Source of the DNA: Uruburuella suis
GTDB lineage: Bacteria > Pseudomonadota > Gammaproteobacteria > Burkholderiales > Neisseriaceae
NCBI RefSeq assembly: GCF_004341385.1
Contig: NZ_SLXE01000042.1
Coordinates: forward strand, 1 to 15,925
Length of the DNA: 15,925 nt
Reading direction: 5' to 3'
The translations under genes were made by a program, and so were the position numbers. This document shows positions 1 to 6,800 of the stretch, one piece after another. The notes under the pieces are model-generated. The model made no database searches and was not told where the DNA came from. It saw nothing but the letters and a program-made list of their open reading frames with translations. How positions within the stretch are numbered: the first letter of the stretch is position 1; every line of letters begins with the position of its first letter.

Positions 1-210
1 AACTACCGTCCGCAATTCTACTTCCGCACCACCGACGTAACCGGCGCGGTAACCTTGGAAGAGGGCGTAGAAATGGTAATGCCGGGTGAAAACGTGGCCA
101 TCACAGTAGAGCTGATTGCCCCGATCGCCATGGAAGAAGGCCTGCGTTTCGCGATTCGCGAAGGCGGCCGCACCGTAGGCGCCGGCGTGGTTTCTTCTGT
201 AATCGCTTAA
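1..210 (+). CDS. tuf: Elongation factor Tu, C-terminal part (5' truncated by window)
   Basis: The first 69 codons, open at the window edge and ending in TAA at 208-210, read as the end of EF-Tu: the start NYRPQFYFRTTDVTG, then VMPGENV and the terminal GGRTVGAGVVSSVIA are family hallmarks of beta-barrel domain 3. EF-Tu carries aminoacyl-tRNA to the ribosomal A site as a ternary complex with GTP; domain 3 contacts the tRNA T stem and EF-Ts. The GTPase domain lies outside the window. This copy sits directly ahead of tRNA-Trp and secE, the position called tufB in enterobacteria. A second tuf copy begins at 15832, so the genome has at least two. Identification is certain; whether the missing 5' part is intact cannot be seen. 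Confidence 0.97.
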   Translation, partial: NYRPQFYFRTTDVTGAVTLEEGVEMVMPGENVAITVELIAPIAMEEGLRFAIREGGRTVGAGVVSSVIA

Positions 211-217
211 AGTTTAG

Positions 218-293
218 AGGCCAGTAGCTCAATTGGTAGAGTATCGGTCTCCAAAACCGAGGGTTGGGGGTTCGAGACCCTCCTGGCCTGCCA
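218..293 (+). tRNA. trnW: tRNA-Trp (anticodon CCA)
   Basis: A 76-nt cloverleaf folds completely. The acceptor AGGCCAG (218-224) pairs with CTGGCCT (283-289). The D stem is GCTC/GAGT (227-230 with 239-242). The anticodon stem TCGGT/ACCGA encloses loop CTCCAAA with anticodon CCA at 251-253. The T stem (266-270 with 278-282) encloses TTCGAGA. Discriminator G290 and an encoded CCA (291-293) complete the 3' end. It starts 7 nt after the tuf stop codon, so it is probably cotranscribed with tuf and released by processing. The order tuf-tRNA-secE resembles the tufB region of other proteobacteria, although there the tRNAs mostly lie before tufB. Confidence 0.98.
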
Positions 294-296
294 AAT

Positions 297-330
297 AAAA
301 ACTAACCGGCTTGGTGCCGGTTAGTTTTTT
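297..330 (+). terminator. Rho-independent terminator-like hairpin after tRNA-Trp
   Basis: AACTAACCGGC (300-310) pairs perfectly with GCCGGTTAGTT (316-326) around the 5-nt loop TTGGT, followed by a run of Ts to 330. Upstream As pair further with the T run, so the structure is potentially bidirectional. Only 20 nt separate it from the secE start, with no good promoter between. It therefore probably terminates only part of the transcripts and/or sets the 3' boundary for tRNA processing. Confidence 0.85.
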
Positions 331-350
331 ACTGTATTGAGAGATATAAA

Positions 351-788
351 ATGACTAACCATACCCCTCATGAAAAAGACCTGAAGCCCAAGGCGCTGGC
401 CCGGGTGGAAGCGCAACATGAGGCGCAAAAAACCAAAGCGGCCGATGTTGTGAAGCTGCTGATTGCTGCTGCGTTGGTGGTTGGCGGCATTTGGGCGTTT
501 TATGCTTTACCCGGTCAGCCTGTGTATGTCCGTGCGGCTTTGCCGGTAGTAGGCGTGGCTTTGGCTGTGTTGATTGTGTTTTACTGGTGCGATTTCGGCC
601 GTCGTTTGGTTCGATATGTTCGCGACTCTGTTGCCGAGTTTAAGAAAGTAGTTTGGCCGCCACGCAAGGATGCTATGCGCATGACCATGTTTGTGGTGGC
701 TTTCGTGGCTGTGTTGGCGCTGTTTATTTATGCGGCAGATAGCCTGATTTCATGGTTGTTTTATGATGTATTGTTGAAGAGGGGATAA
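351..788 (+). CDS. secE: Preprotein translocase subunit SecE
   Basis: SecE is the small essential subunit of the SecYEG channel in the inner membrane; it clamps SecY. The 145-residue protein has three hydrophobic segments at about residues 34-54, 60-80 and 113-138, the three-span form known from E. coli (127 aa) rather than the single-span minimal form. Just before the last span is the SecE signature EFKKVVWPPRKD (96-107), which lies along the membrane surface and is the most conserved part of the family. The N-terminus (1-32) is charged and soluble. ATG 351 is preceded only by a weak GAGAG ribosome-binding site. The stop codon is 2 nt ahead of nusG, the universal secE-nusG pairing. Expression probably depends on read-through from tuf-trnW. 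Confidence 0.95.
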   Translation: MTNHTPHEKDLKPKALARVEAQHEAQKTKAADVVKLLIAAALVVGGIWAFYALPGQPVYVRAALPVVGVALAVLIVFYWCDFGRRLVRYVRDSVAEFKKVVWPPRKDAMRMTMFVVAFVAVLALFIYAADSLISWLFYDVLLKRG

Positions 789-790
789 AA

Positions 791-1324
791 ATGTCCAAAC
801 GTTGGTATGTTGTGCAGGCTTATTCCGGCTTTGAAAAAAACGTTCAGAAAACCTTGAAAGAGCGTATTGCTCGAGAAGGTATGGATAATTATTTCGGTCA
901 GGTTTTGGTGCCTGTCGAGGAAGTGGTTGATATTAAAAACGGCCGCAAAACCATCAGCGAACGCAAATTCTTTCCCGGTTATGTGTTGGTTGAAATGGAA
1001 ATGACAGATGATTCTTGGCATTTGGTGAAAAGCACGCCGCGCGTGTCCGGGTTTATCGGTGGTAAAGCCAACCGCCCGCAGCCGATTTCTCAGCGTGAAG
1101 TGGATGCCATTTTGCAACAAGTGAAGTCCGGTGTTGAGAAACCCAAACCGAAAGTGGAATTTGAAGTCGGCCAGCAAGTGCGTGTGAATGAAGGCCCGTT
1201 TGCCGACTTTAACGGTGTGGTGGATGAGGTTAATTACGAGCGCAACAAGCTGCGCGTGTCTGTGCAGATTTTCGGTCGCGAAACACCGGTTGAGTTGGAG
1301 TTTAGCCAAGTCGAAAAGGTTTAA
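791..1324 (+). CDS. nusG: Transcription termination/antitermination factor NusG
   Basis: NusG binds the beta' clamp helices of RNA polymerase, suppresses pausing, and links the polymerase to Rho or to ribosomal protein S10. The 177-residue protein has the NGN domain (about 4-113, beginning RWYVVQAYSGFE and containing RKFFPGYVLVEM at 58-69) and, after a flexible linker, the C-terminal KOW domain (about 124-177, VNEGPFADFNGVV). The KOW end IFGRETPVELEFSQVEK keeps the loop phenylalanine (F161, corresponding to E. coli F165) that contacts Rho and S10. The start is 2 nt after the secE stop codon, with the purine-rich secE end (GAGGGG) serving as ribosome-binding site. It is followed by a weak hairpin and then the rplK promoter, so secE-nusG forms its own transcription unit with possible read-through. 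Confidence 0.98.
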   Translation: MSKRWYVVQAYSGFEKNVQKTLKERIAREGMDNYFGQVLVPVEEVVDIKNGRKTISERKFFPGYVLVEMEMTDDSWHLVKSTPRVSGFIGGKANRPQPISQREVDAILQQVKSGVEKPKPKVEFEVGQQVRVNEGPFADFNGVVDEVNYERNKLRVSVQIFGRETPVELEFSQVEKV

Positions 1325-1327
1325 AGC

Positions 1328-1355
1328 AACACTTTTGCAAGAGAGTGTTTGTTTT
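1328..1355 (+). terminator. Weak intrinsic terminator after nusG
   Basis: AACACTTTT (1328-1336) pairs with GAGAGTGTT (1341-1349) around a GCAA tetraloop, with two G-U pairs, followed by TGTTTT. The stem is AT-rich and the T tract is interrupted, so termination is probably partial. It lies just upstream of the rplK promoter, as expected for the end of the secE-nusG unit. Confidence 0.55.
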
Positions 1356-1357
1356 GC

Positions 1358-1386
1358 TTGAAAAAAAATCAAGGCGGCTTTATAAT
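1358..1386 (+). promoter_or_regulatory. Sigma70-type promoter of the rplKAJL(-rpoBC) operon
   Basis: TTGAAA (1358-1363) and a perfect TATAAT (1381-1386) are separated by 17 bp. Transcription would begin near 1393, leaving a leader of about 54 nt before the GTG start of rplK. The leader contains the candidate L1 operator at 1402-1429. This is the best promoter match upstream of the ribosomal protein and RNA polymerase genes and is probably the main promoter for all six. Confidence 0.85.
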
Positions 1387-1401
1387 TATCGGCTTGTTTT
1401 C

Positions 1402-1429
1402 TGGGGAGCGAATATTCGCGTTATACCCG
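1402..1429 (+). promoter_or_regulatory. Candidate L1-binding translational operator in the rplK leader
   Basis: The leader can fold into two short helices with an asymmetric internal loop. TGGG (1402-1405) pairs with CCCG (1426-1429), and GCGA (1408-1411) with TCGC (1416-1419). GA (1406-1407) lies on the 5' side of the internal loop and GTTATA (1420-1425) on the 3' side. This is the layout known for the L1 site on rplK mRNA and on 23S rRNA, where free L1 represses translation of L11 and, by coupling, of itself. The structure ends 5 nt before the TAGGAG ribosome-binding site (1435-1440). The fold is visible; binding is inferred from family knowledge. Confidence 0.65.
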
Positions 1430-1446
1430 TTATTTAGGAGCTACAA

Positions 1447-1878
1447 GTGGCAAAAAAAATCGTCGGCTATATTAAGCTGCAGATCCCTGCAGGTAAAGCC
1501 AATCCTTCTCCTCCCGTAGGCCCGGCTTTGGGTCAGCGCGGTTTGAATATCATGGAATTCTGTAAAGCATTTAATGCTGCAACCCAAGGCATGGAGCCGG
1601 GTTTGCCGATTCCGGTGGTGATCACTGCATTTGCAGACAAATCATTCACTTTTGTGATGAAAACCCCGCCTGCATCTATTTTATTGAAAAAAGCGGCCGG
1701 TCTGCAAAAAGGCAGCGCCAATCCGCTGACCAATAAAGTGGGTACCGTTACCCGTGCACAGCTGGAAGAAATCGCCAAAACCAAACAGCCGGATTTGACC
1801 GGTGCGGATTTGGATGCGTGTGTGCGCATTATCGCGGGCAGCGCCCGTTCAATGGGCCTGGATGTGGAGGGCGTATAA
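1447..1878 (+). CDS. rplK: 50S ribosomal protein L11
   Basis: L11 sits at the base of the ribosomal stalk on the GTPase-associated region of 23S rRNA and is needed for factor-dependent GTP hydrolysis and RelA activation. The 143 residues show the N-terminal domain with the proline-rich stretch NPSPPVGPALGQRG (19-32), which faces rRNA at the thiostrepton site. The C-terminal rRNA-binding domain (about 72-143) includes the family motif near KTKQPDL and ACVRIIAGSARSMG (124-137). The start is GTG at 1447, chosen because TAGGAG lies 6 nt upstream and the next residues AKKIVGYIKLQ match the known N-terminus. The TAA overlaps the rplA ATG by one base (TAATG), which fits translational coupling to rplA. 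It is first gene after the promoter at 1358-1386. Confidence 0.98.
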   Translation: MAKKIVGYIKLQIPAGKANPSPPVGPALGQRGLNIMEFCKAFNAATQGMEPGLPIPVVITAFADKSFTFVMKTPPASILLKKAAGLQKGSANPLTNKVGTVTRAQLEEIAKTKQPDLTGADLDACVRIIAGSARSMGLDVEGV

Positions 1879-2573
1879 TGGCTAAAGTATCTAAACGCTT
1901 GAAAACCTTGCGTGCTTCTGTTGAAGCCAATAAATTGTATGCAATTGATGAAGCCATCACTTTGGTAAAAGGTGCTGCCACCGCCAAATTCGATGAATCG
2001 GTTGATGTTTCTTTCAATCTGGGTGTGGATCCGCGTAAATCAGACCAAGTGATTCGTGGCTCTGTTGTATTGCCCAAAGGCACCGGTAAAACCACCCGCG
2101 TAGCGGTGTTTACCCAGGGTGCCAATGCGGATGCCGCTAAAGAAGCTGGCGCGGATATCGTGGGCTTTGAAGATTTGGCTGCCGAAGTGAAAGCCGGTAA
2201 TCTGAATTTTGATGTGGTGATTGCTTCTCCGGATGCTATGCGCATTGTGGGTCAATTAGGCACTATTTTGGGTCCGCGCGGCCTGATGCCGAACCCGAAA
2301 GTGGGCACGGTTACACCGAACGTGGCTGAAGCCGTGAAAAACGCTAAGGCAGGTCAAGTGCAATACCGCACCGATAAAGCCGGTATCGTGCATGCCACCA
2401 TCGGCCGTGCTTCTTTTGCCGAAGCTGATCTGCGTGAAAACTTTGATGCGCTGCTGGATGCGGTGGTGAAAGCCAAGCCGGCTGCCGCTAAAGGCCAGTA
2501 CCTGAAAAAAGTAGCTGTTTCCAGCACCATGGGTTTGGGTGTGCGTGTGGATACTTCCAGCGTAAACAGCTAA
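1878..2573 (+). CDS. rplA: 50S ribosomal protein L1
   Basis: L1 forms the mobile stalk on the E-site side of the 50S subunit and helps release deacylated tRNA. It is also the translational repressor of its own operon through a leader mRNA site. The 231-residue length is typical. The family signature GQLGTILGPRGLMPNPKVGT lies at about 125-144, between the two halves of domain I. ATG 1878 is chosen over an open-frame extension beginning at 1818 because GGAGG (1866-1870) is well spaced, MAKVSKRLKTLR is the usual N-terminus, and the extension would lie inside rplK. The stop codon is followed by a 226-nt gap holding a hairpin and the L10 leader. Confidence 0.98.
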   Translation: MAKVSKRLKTLRASVEANKLYAIDEAITLVKGAATAKFDESVDVSFNLGVDPRKSDQVIRGSVVLPKGTGKTTRVAVFTQGANADAAKEAGADIVGFEDLAAEVKAGNLNFDVVIASPDAMRIVGQLGTILGPRGLMPNPKVGTVTPNVAEAVKNAKAGQVQYRTDKAGIVHATIGRASFAEADLRENFDALLDAVVKAKPAAAKGQYLKKVAVSSTMGLGVRVDTSSVNS

Positions 2574-2581
2574 TCGTATTC

Positions 2582-2615
2582 TTCAGGCGGCCTTCACTTG
2601 GAGAGGCCGTCTGTT
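2582..2615 (+). repeat. Hairpin made of two degenerate uptake sequences after rplA
   Basis: TTCAGGCGGCCT (2582-2593, 11/12 match to the reverse complement of AGGCCGTCTGAA) and AGGCCGTCTGTT (2604-2615, 10/12) form an inverted pair. CAGGCGGCCT and AGGCCGTCTG make a 10-bp stem with one G-U pair and a 10-nt loop. No T-tract follows (TTGTGGGC), so it is a poor intrinsic terminator. It may mark an RNA processing point or stabilise the 3' end of rplKA mRNA. A second, small AT-rich hairpin (CTACTT/AAGTAG, 2621-2639) follows. Confidence 0.75.
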
Positions 2616-2640
2616 GTGGGCTACTTGAATTTTAAGTAGA

Positions 2641-2799
2641 TGTCCAAGACCGTAGGGATCTTTACGATTTAATTGCTTGCACCCTACGCAGACGGTAGTC
2701 CTGAATCAAACAAGTCACTTGTGAAATGTCAATTTAGGTTGCCGCGCTGGTGGAATGCCGTTATCGGTATTTCTTTTGTTAAACAGTGGGAGGTAGACC
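2641..2799 (+). promoter_or_regulatory. L10 leader (L10/L12-responsive autoregulatory mRNA) before rplJ
   Basis: The conserved core resembles the E. coli rplJ leader. AAGACCGTAGGG (2646-2657) pairs with CCCTACG (2682-2688) in a 7-bp stem, and the flanking AGACGGT (2690-2696) belongs to the bulged, kink-turn-like L10 recognition element. ACCGT (2649-2653) can alternatively pair with ACGGT (2692-2696). In the E. coli system, the L10(L12)4 complex binds here and represses translation of rplJ and, by coupling, rplL. The leader ends at GGGAGG (2788-2793) ahead of a TTG start. Between 2701 and 2780 I see only short hairpins such as ACAAGT/ACTTGT and no convincing promoter. Confidence 0.8.
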
Positions 2800-3300
2800 T
2801 TGAGTCTCAATATTGAAACCAAGAAAGCAGCCGTAGAAGAGATTGTTGGCGCGATTGCCAATGCTCAAACTATGGTGATTGCTGAGTATCGCGGTATCAG
2901 TGTTGCCAACATGACTGAGCTGCGTGCCAATGCGCGTAAAGAAGGCGTATATTTGCGCGTTCTGAAAAACACATTGGCCCGTCGCGCAGTAGAAGGCACT
3001 TCGTTCGCTGCATTGGCAGACCAAATGACAGGTCCGCTGGTATATGCTGCGTCTGAAGATCCGGTTGCTGCAGCAAAGGTATTGCATCAATTCTCGAAAA
3101 AAGATGACAAAATTGTTTTAAAAGCAGGTTCTTACAACGGCGATTTGCTGAGTCAGGCTCAAGTGGCCGAGCTGGCATCTATCCCGAGTCAAGAAGAATT
3201 GCTGGCGAAACTGCTTGGTGTTATGCAGGCGCCTGTTTCAGGCTTTGCACGTGCGCTGGCTGCTTTGGCGGCCAAGCAAGCAGAAACCGAAGCAGCTTGA
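2800..3300 (+). CDS. rplJ: 50S ribosomal protein L10 (TTG start)
   Basis: L10 anchors the L7/L12 dimers and forms the stalk base with L11; as the L10(L12)4 complex it represses its own translation. The 166-residue protein has the rRNA-binding N-terminal domain (about 1-130, with AEYRGISVANMTELR at 28-42 and LRVLKNTLARRAV at 52-64) and the long C-terminal helix (about 130-166) that binds L12 dimers. The start is TTG at 2800: GGGAGG lies 6 nt upstream, and the second to ninth residues SLNIETKK match what I recall of the Neisseria N-terminus. A rare start codon in such a highly expressed gene is unusual and fits tight translational control. Preceded by the L10 leader; rplL follows after 60 nt. 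Confidence 0.96.
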   Translation: MSLNIETKKAAVEEIVGAIANAQTMVIAEYRGISVANMTELRANARKEGVYLRVLKNTLARRAVEGTSFAALADQMTGPLVYAASEDPVAAAKVLHQFSKKDDKIVLKAGSYNGDLLSQAQVAELASIPSQEELLAKLLGVMQAPVSGFARALAALAAKQAETEAA

Positions 3301-3360
3301 TAATTTTGCATTAATCATTTTAGATACTTATTAATCCCAATATTTAGGAGTTTGAATAGC

Positions 3361-3735
3361 ATGGCTATTACTAAAGAAGACATTTTGGAAGCGGTTAGCA
3401 ATCTGACTGTTATGGAACTGAACGACTTGGTTAAAGCGTTTGAAGAAAAATTCGGCGTATCTGCCGCTGCTTTGGCTGTTTCCGGTGGCGCTGCTGCCGG
3501 TGGCGCTGCTGCCGCTGAAGAGAAAACCGAATTCGACGTGATTCTGACTGCTGCCGGCGACCAAAAAGTTGGCGTGATCAAAGTGGTTCGCGCGATTACC
3601 GGTTTGGGCTTGAAAGAAGCCAAAGACATGGTTGACGGTGCACCTAAAGCAGTTAAAGAAGGTGTTTCTAAAGCTGAAGCTGAAGACATCCAAAAACAAC
3701 TGGAAGAAGCAGGCGCTAAAGTCGAAATCAAATAA
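3361..3735 (+). CDS. rplL: 50S ribosomal protein L7/L12
   Basis: L7/L12 is the multicopy stalk protein that recruits and activates EF-Tu, EF-G, IF2 and RF3. The 124 residues show the N-terminal dimerisation and L10-binding helices (1-33), an Ala/Gly-rich hinge (about 34-53), and the compact C-terminal factor-binding domain (about 56-124) with KVGVIKVVRAITGLGLKEAK (69-88) containing the conserved factor-contact lysines. ATG 3361 is chosen over the in-frame TTG at 3352, which would be only 1 nt from the TAGGAG ribosome-binding site (3345-3350) and would add three non-family residues. The hinge is encoded in part by a perfect 15-bp tandem duplication (3482-3511). An attenuator-like hairpin follows before rpoB. 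Confidence 0.98.
   Translation: MAITKEDILEAVSNLTVMELNDLVKAFEEKFGVSAAALAVSGGAAAGGAAAAEEKTEFDVILTAAGDQKVGVIKVVRAITGLGLKEAKDMVDGAPKAVKEGVSKAEAEDIQKQLEEAGAKVEIK
3482..3511 (+). repeat. 15-bp in-frame tandem duplication in the rplL hinge
   Basis: CCGGTGGCGCTGCTG occurs twice head to tail (3482-3496 and 3497-3511) and is followed by CCG, the start of a third unit. It encodes GGAAA twice (residues 42-51). The codons are identical as well as the amino acids, which suggests a recent slippage or duplication event in a flexible region where length is tolerated. Confidence 0.9.
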
Positions 3736-3749
3736 TTTGATTTTCGTAA

Positions 3750-3786
3750 GAGGCTGGCAGTTTACTGCCAGCCTTATTTCGCTTTT
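3750..3786 (+). terminator. Attenuator-like terminator between rplL and rpoB
   Basis: AGGCTGGCAG (3751-3760) pairs perfectly with CTGCCAGCCT (3765-3774) around the loop TTTA. The following tract TATTTCGCTTTT is T-rich but interrupted. The same position in E. coli carries an attenuator that lets only a fraction of polymerases continue from the ribosomal protein genes into rpoBC. The imperfect T-tract fits partial termination. Confidence 0.8.
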
Positions 3787-3804
3787 AAAAAAGAGAAACG
3801 TGGT

Positions 3805-3833
3805 TTTTTACCTTTATTTACCAAAATGATAAT
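3805..3833 (+). promoter_or_regulatory. Possible weak promoter ahead of rpoB
   Basis: GATAAT (3828-3833) is a good -10 candidate, with TTTTTA (3805-3810) 17 bp upstream, or TTTACC (3807-3812) at 15 bp, as a poor -35. The region from 3786 to 3870 is AT-rich, so chance matches are likely. A start near 3840 would give a leader of about 60 nt to the rpoB ATG at 3899. Listed as a candidate only. Confidence 0.3.
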
Positions 3834-3898
3834 CTGTTGATGTAAATAAATGTAAGCAATCGTTTAATACTAAAGTCTCCCACGCTATGGAGTTTCAC

Positions 3899-6800
3899 AT
3901 GAGTTATTCGTTTACCGAGAAAAAACGCATCCGCAAAAGCTTTGCCAAGCGCGCCAATGTGCTGGATGTGCCGTTTTTGCTGGCCACCCAGCTGGATTCT
4001 TACGCTAAATTTCTGCAATTGGACCGCCCGTTTGATCAGCGCAGCGAAGATGGTTTGCAGGCCGCTTTTAATTCTATTTTCCCGATTGTCAGCCACAACG
4101 GTTATGCACAATTGGAGTTTGTGCATTATGTATTGGGCGAACCGCTGTTTGATATTCCTGAGTGCCAACTGCGCGGCATTACTTATGCCGCCCCTTTGCG
4201 TGCGCGCATCCGTTTGAAAATTTTCGATAAAGAATCATCCAAGCCCAATGTGGTCAAAGAGATTCGTGAAAACGAAGTGTATATGGGTGAAATCCCGTTG
4301 ATGACGCCGAGCGGCTCGTTTGTGATCAACGGCACCGAGCGCGTGATTGTGTCGCAATTGCACCGCTCGCCCGGTGTGTTTTTCGAGCACGATAAAGGCA
4401 AAACCCATTCTTCGGGCAAATTGCTGTTTTCTGCCCGCATCATTCCTTACCGCGGCTCATGGCTGGATTTTGAGTTTGATCCGAAAGACTTGCTCTATTT
4501 CCGTATCGACCGCCGCCGCAAAATGCCGGTAACGATTCTGCTTAAAGCGTTGGGTTATAACGATGAGCAGATTTTGAATACCTTTTACGACAAAGAAACC
4601 TTTTATTTGTCGAAAGACGGTGTGCAAACCGATTTGATTGCAGGCCGTCTGAAAGGCGAAACTGCCAAACTGGATATCGTGGATAAAGACGGTAATGTTT
4701 TGGTGGGCAAAGGCAAGCGCATCACGGCTAAAAATATCCGCGACATCAGCAATGCCGGCTTAACCCGCTTGGATGTTGATGCTGAAAGTCTGTTGGGCAA
4801 AGTGTTGGCTGCTGATGTGATTGTGCCGGACACCGGCGAAGTGTTGGCCGTGGCCAATGAAGAAATCACCGAAGAGCTGCTGGCCAAATTCGATATTCAC
4901 GGCGTGCAAGAAGTGCACACGCTGTATATCAATGAGCTGGACCAAGGCGGCTATATTTCCAACACCTTGCGCACCGATGAAACTGCTGATCAGCAAGCTG
5001 CCCGCGTGGCGATTTACCGCATGATGCGCCCGGGCGAGCCGCCCACCGAGGATGCGGTGGAAATGCTGTTCAACCGCTTGTTCTTCAATGAAGACAGCTA
5101 TGATTTGTCGCGCGTAGGCCGTATGAAATTCAACACCCGCACCTACGAACAAAAATTAAGCGAAGCGCAAGCGGCTTCTTGGTATGGCCGCTTGCTGAAT
5201 GAAACCTTTGCCGGTGCAGCCGATAAAGGTGGCTTTGTGCTGAGCGTAGAAGATATCGTGGCATCGATTGCCACTTTGGTGGAGTTGCGCAACGGCCACG
5301 GCGAAGTGGACGACATCGACCATTTGGGCAACCGCCGTGTGCGCTCGGTGGGCGAACTCACTGAAAACCAGTTCCGCAGCGGCTTGGCGCGTGTCGAGCG
5401 CGCGGTGAAAGAGCGTTTGAATCAAGCAGAATCTGAAAACCTGATGCCGCATGATTTGATTAATGCCAAACCGGTTTCCGCCGCCATTAAAGAATTTTTC
5501 GGCTCCAGCCAGCTGAGCCAATTTATGGATCAAACCAATCCGCTTTCCGAAATCACCCACAAACGCCGCGTATCGGCCTTGGGTCCGGGCGGTTTGACGC
5601 GTGAGCGTGCCGGTTTTGAGGTGCGCGACGTGCACCCCACCCATTATGGCCGCGTGTGCCCGATTGAAACACCGGAAGGCCCGAACATCGGCTTGATCAA
5701 TTCCTTGTCGGTGTATGCGCGCACCAATGAATACGGTTTCTTGGAAACGCCTTACCGCCGTGTAACAGATGGCAAGGTGAGCAATGAAATCGATTATTTG
5801 TCTGCCATTGAAGAAGGCCGCTATGTGATTGCCCAGGCCAATGCCGCGTTGGATGAAAACGGCATGCTCACCGGCGACTTGGTAACTTGTCGTGAAAAAG
5901 GCGAAACCATTATGGCCACGCCCGACCGCGTGCAATATATGGACGTGGCCACCGGCCAGGTGGTATCTGTGGCCGCTTCGCTGATTCCGTTTTTGGAGCA
6001 TGACGATGCCAACCGCGCCTTGATGGGTGCCAACATGCAACGTCAGGCAGTGCCCTGCCTGCGCCCGGAAAAACCGATGGTCGGCACCGGCATCGAGCGT
6101 GCCGTGGCGGTTGACTCTTCCACCGCCATTGTGGCTCGTCGCGGCGGTATTGTGGAATATGTGGATGCCAACCGTATTGTGGTGCGCGTGCATGATGACG
6201 AAGCCACAGCCGGCGAAGTGGGCGTGGATATTTACAATCTGGTGAAATTCACCCGTTCCAACCAATCCACCAATATCAACCAACGCCCGGTGGTCAAAGC
6301 CGGCGATGTATTGCAGCGCGGCGATGTGGTGGCCGATGGCGCCTCTACCGATTTGGGCGAGCTGGCTTTGGGTCAAAATATGACCATCGCCTTTATGCCG
6401 TGGAACGGTTACAACTACGAAGACTCGATTTTGCTGTCGGAAAAAGTGGCGGCGGACGACCGCTACACTTCCATCCACATCGAAGAATTAAATGTGGTGG
6501 CGCGCGACACCAAGCTGGGTGCGGAAGACATCACCCGCGATATTCCCAACCTCTCTGAGCGCATGCAAAACCGCTTGGATGAATCGGGTATTGTGTATAT
6601 CGGTGCGGAAGTGGAAGCCGGCGATGTGTTGGTGGGCAAAGTTACTCCGAAAGGCGAAACCCAGCTCACGCCGGAAGAAAAACTTTTGCGTGCAATTTTC
6701 GGCGAAAAAGCATCCGATGTGAAAGACACCTCGTTGCGCATGCCCACCGGCATGAGCGGCACGGTGATTGATGTGCAGGTGTTTACCCGTGAAGGCATCC

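Noticed and set aside
1818..1877. Extended N-terminus for L1
   Set aside because: It would add 20 residues encoded within the rplK frame; the ATG at 1878 has a proper ribosome-binding site and the family N-terminus.
3297..3334. Promoter-like bases between rplJ and rplL (TTGATA or TTGCAT with AT-rich -10 candidates)
   Set aside because: The -10 candidates (TTAGAT, TATTAA) are poor, the region is AT-rich, and rplJ-rplL are normally cotranscribed and translationally coupled.
3352..3360. TTG at 3352 as the rplL start
   Set aside because: Only 1 nt from the TAGGAG ribosome-binding site, too close for initiation; ATG 3361 is correctly placed.
3887..3898. ATG at 3887 as the rpoB start
   Set aside because: Its ATGGAG contains the ribosome-binding site of the ATG at 3899, and it has no site of its own. 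The four extra residues MEFH are not part of the family N-terminus.
5156..6478. 440-codon open frame on the - strand inside rpoB
   Set aside because: It lies wholly antisense to conserved rpoB sequence, has no recognisable domain and has a composition full of His, Gln and Phe, as expected from reading biased codons backwards.
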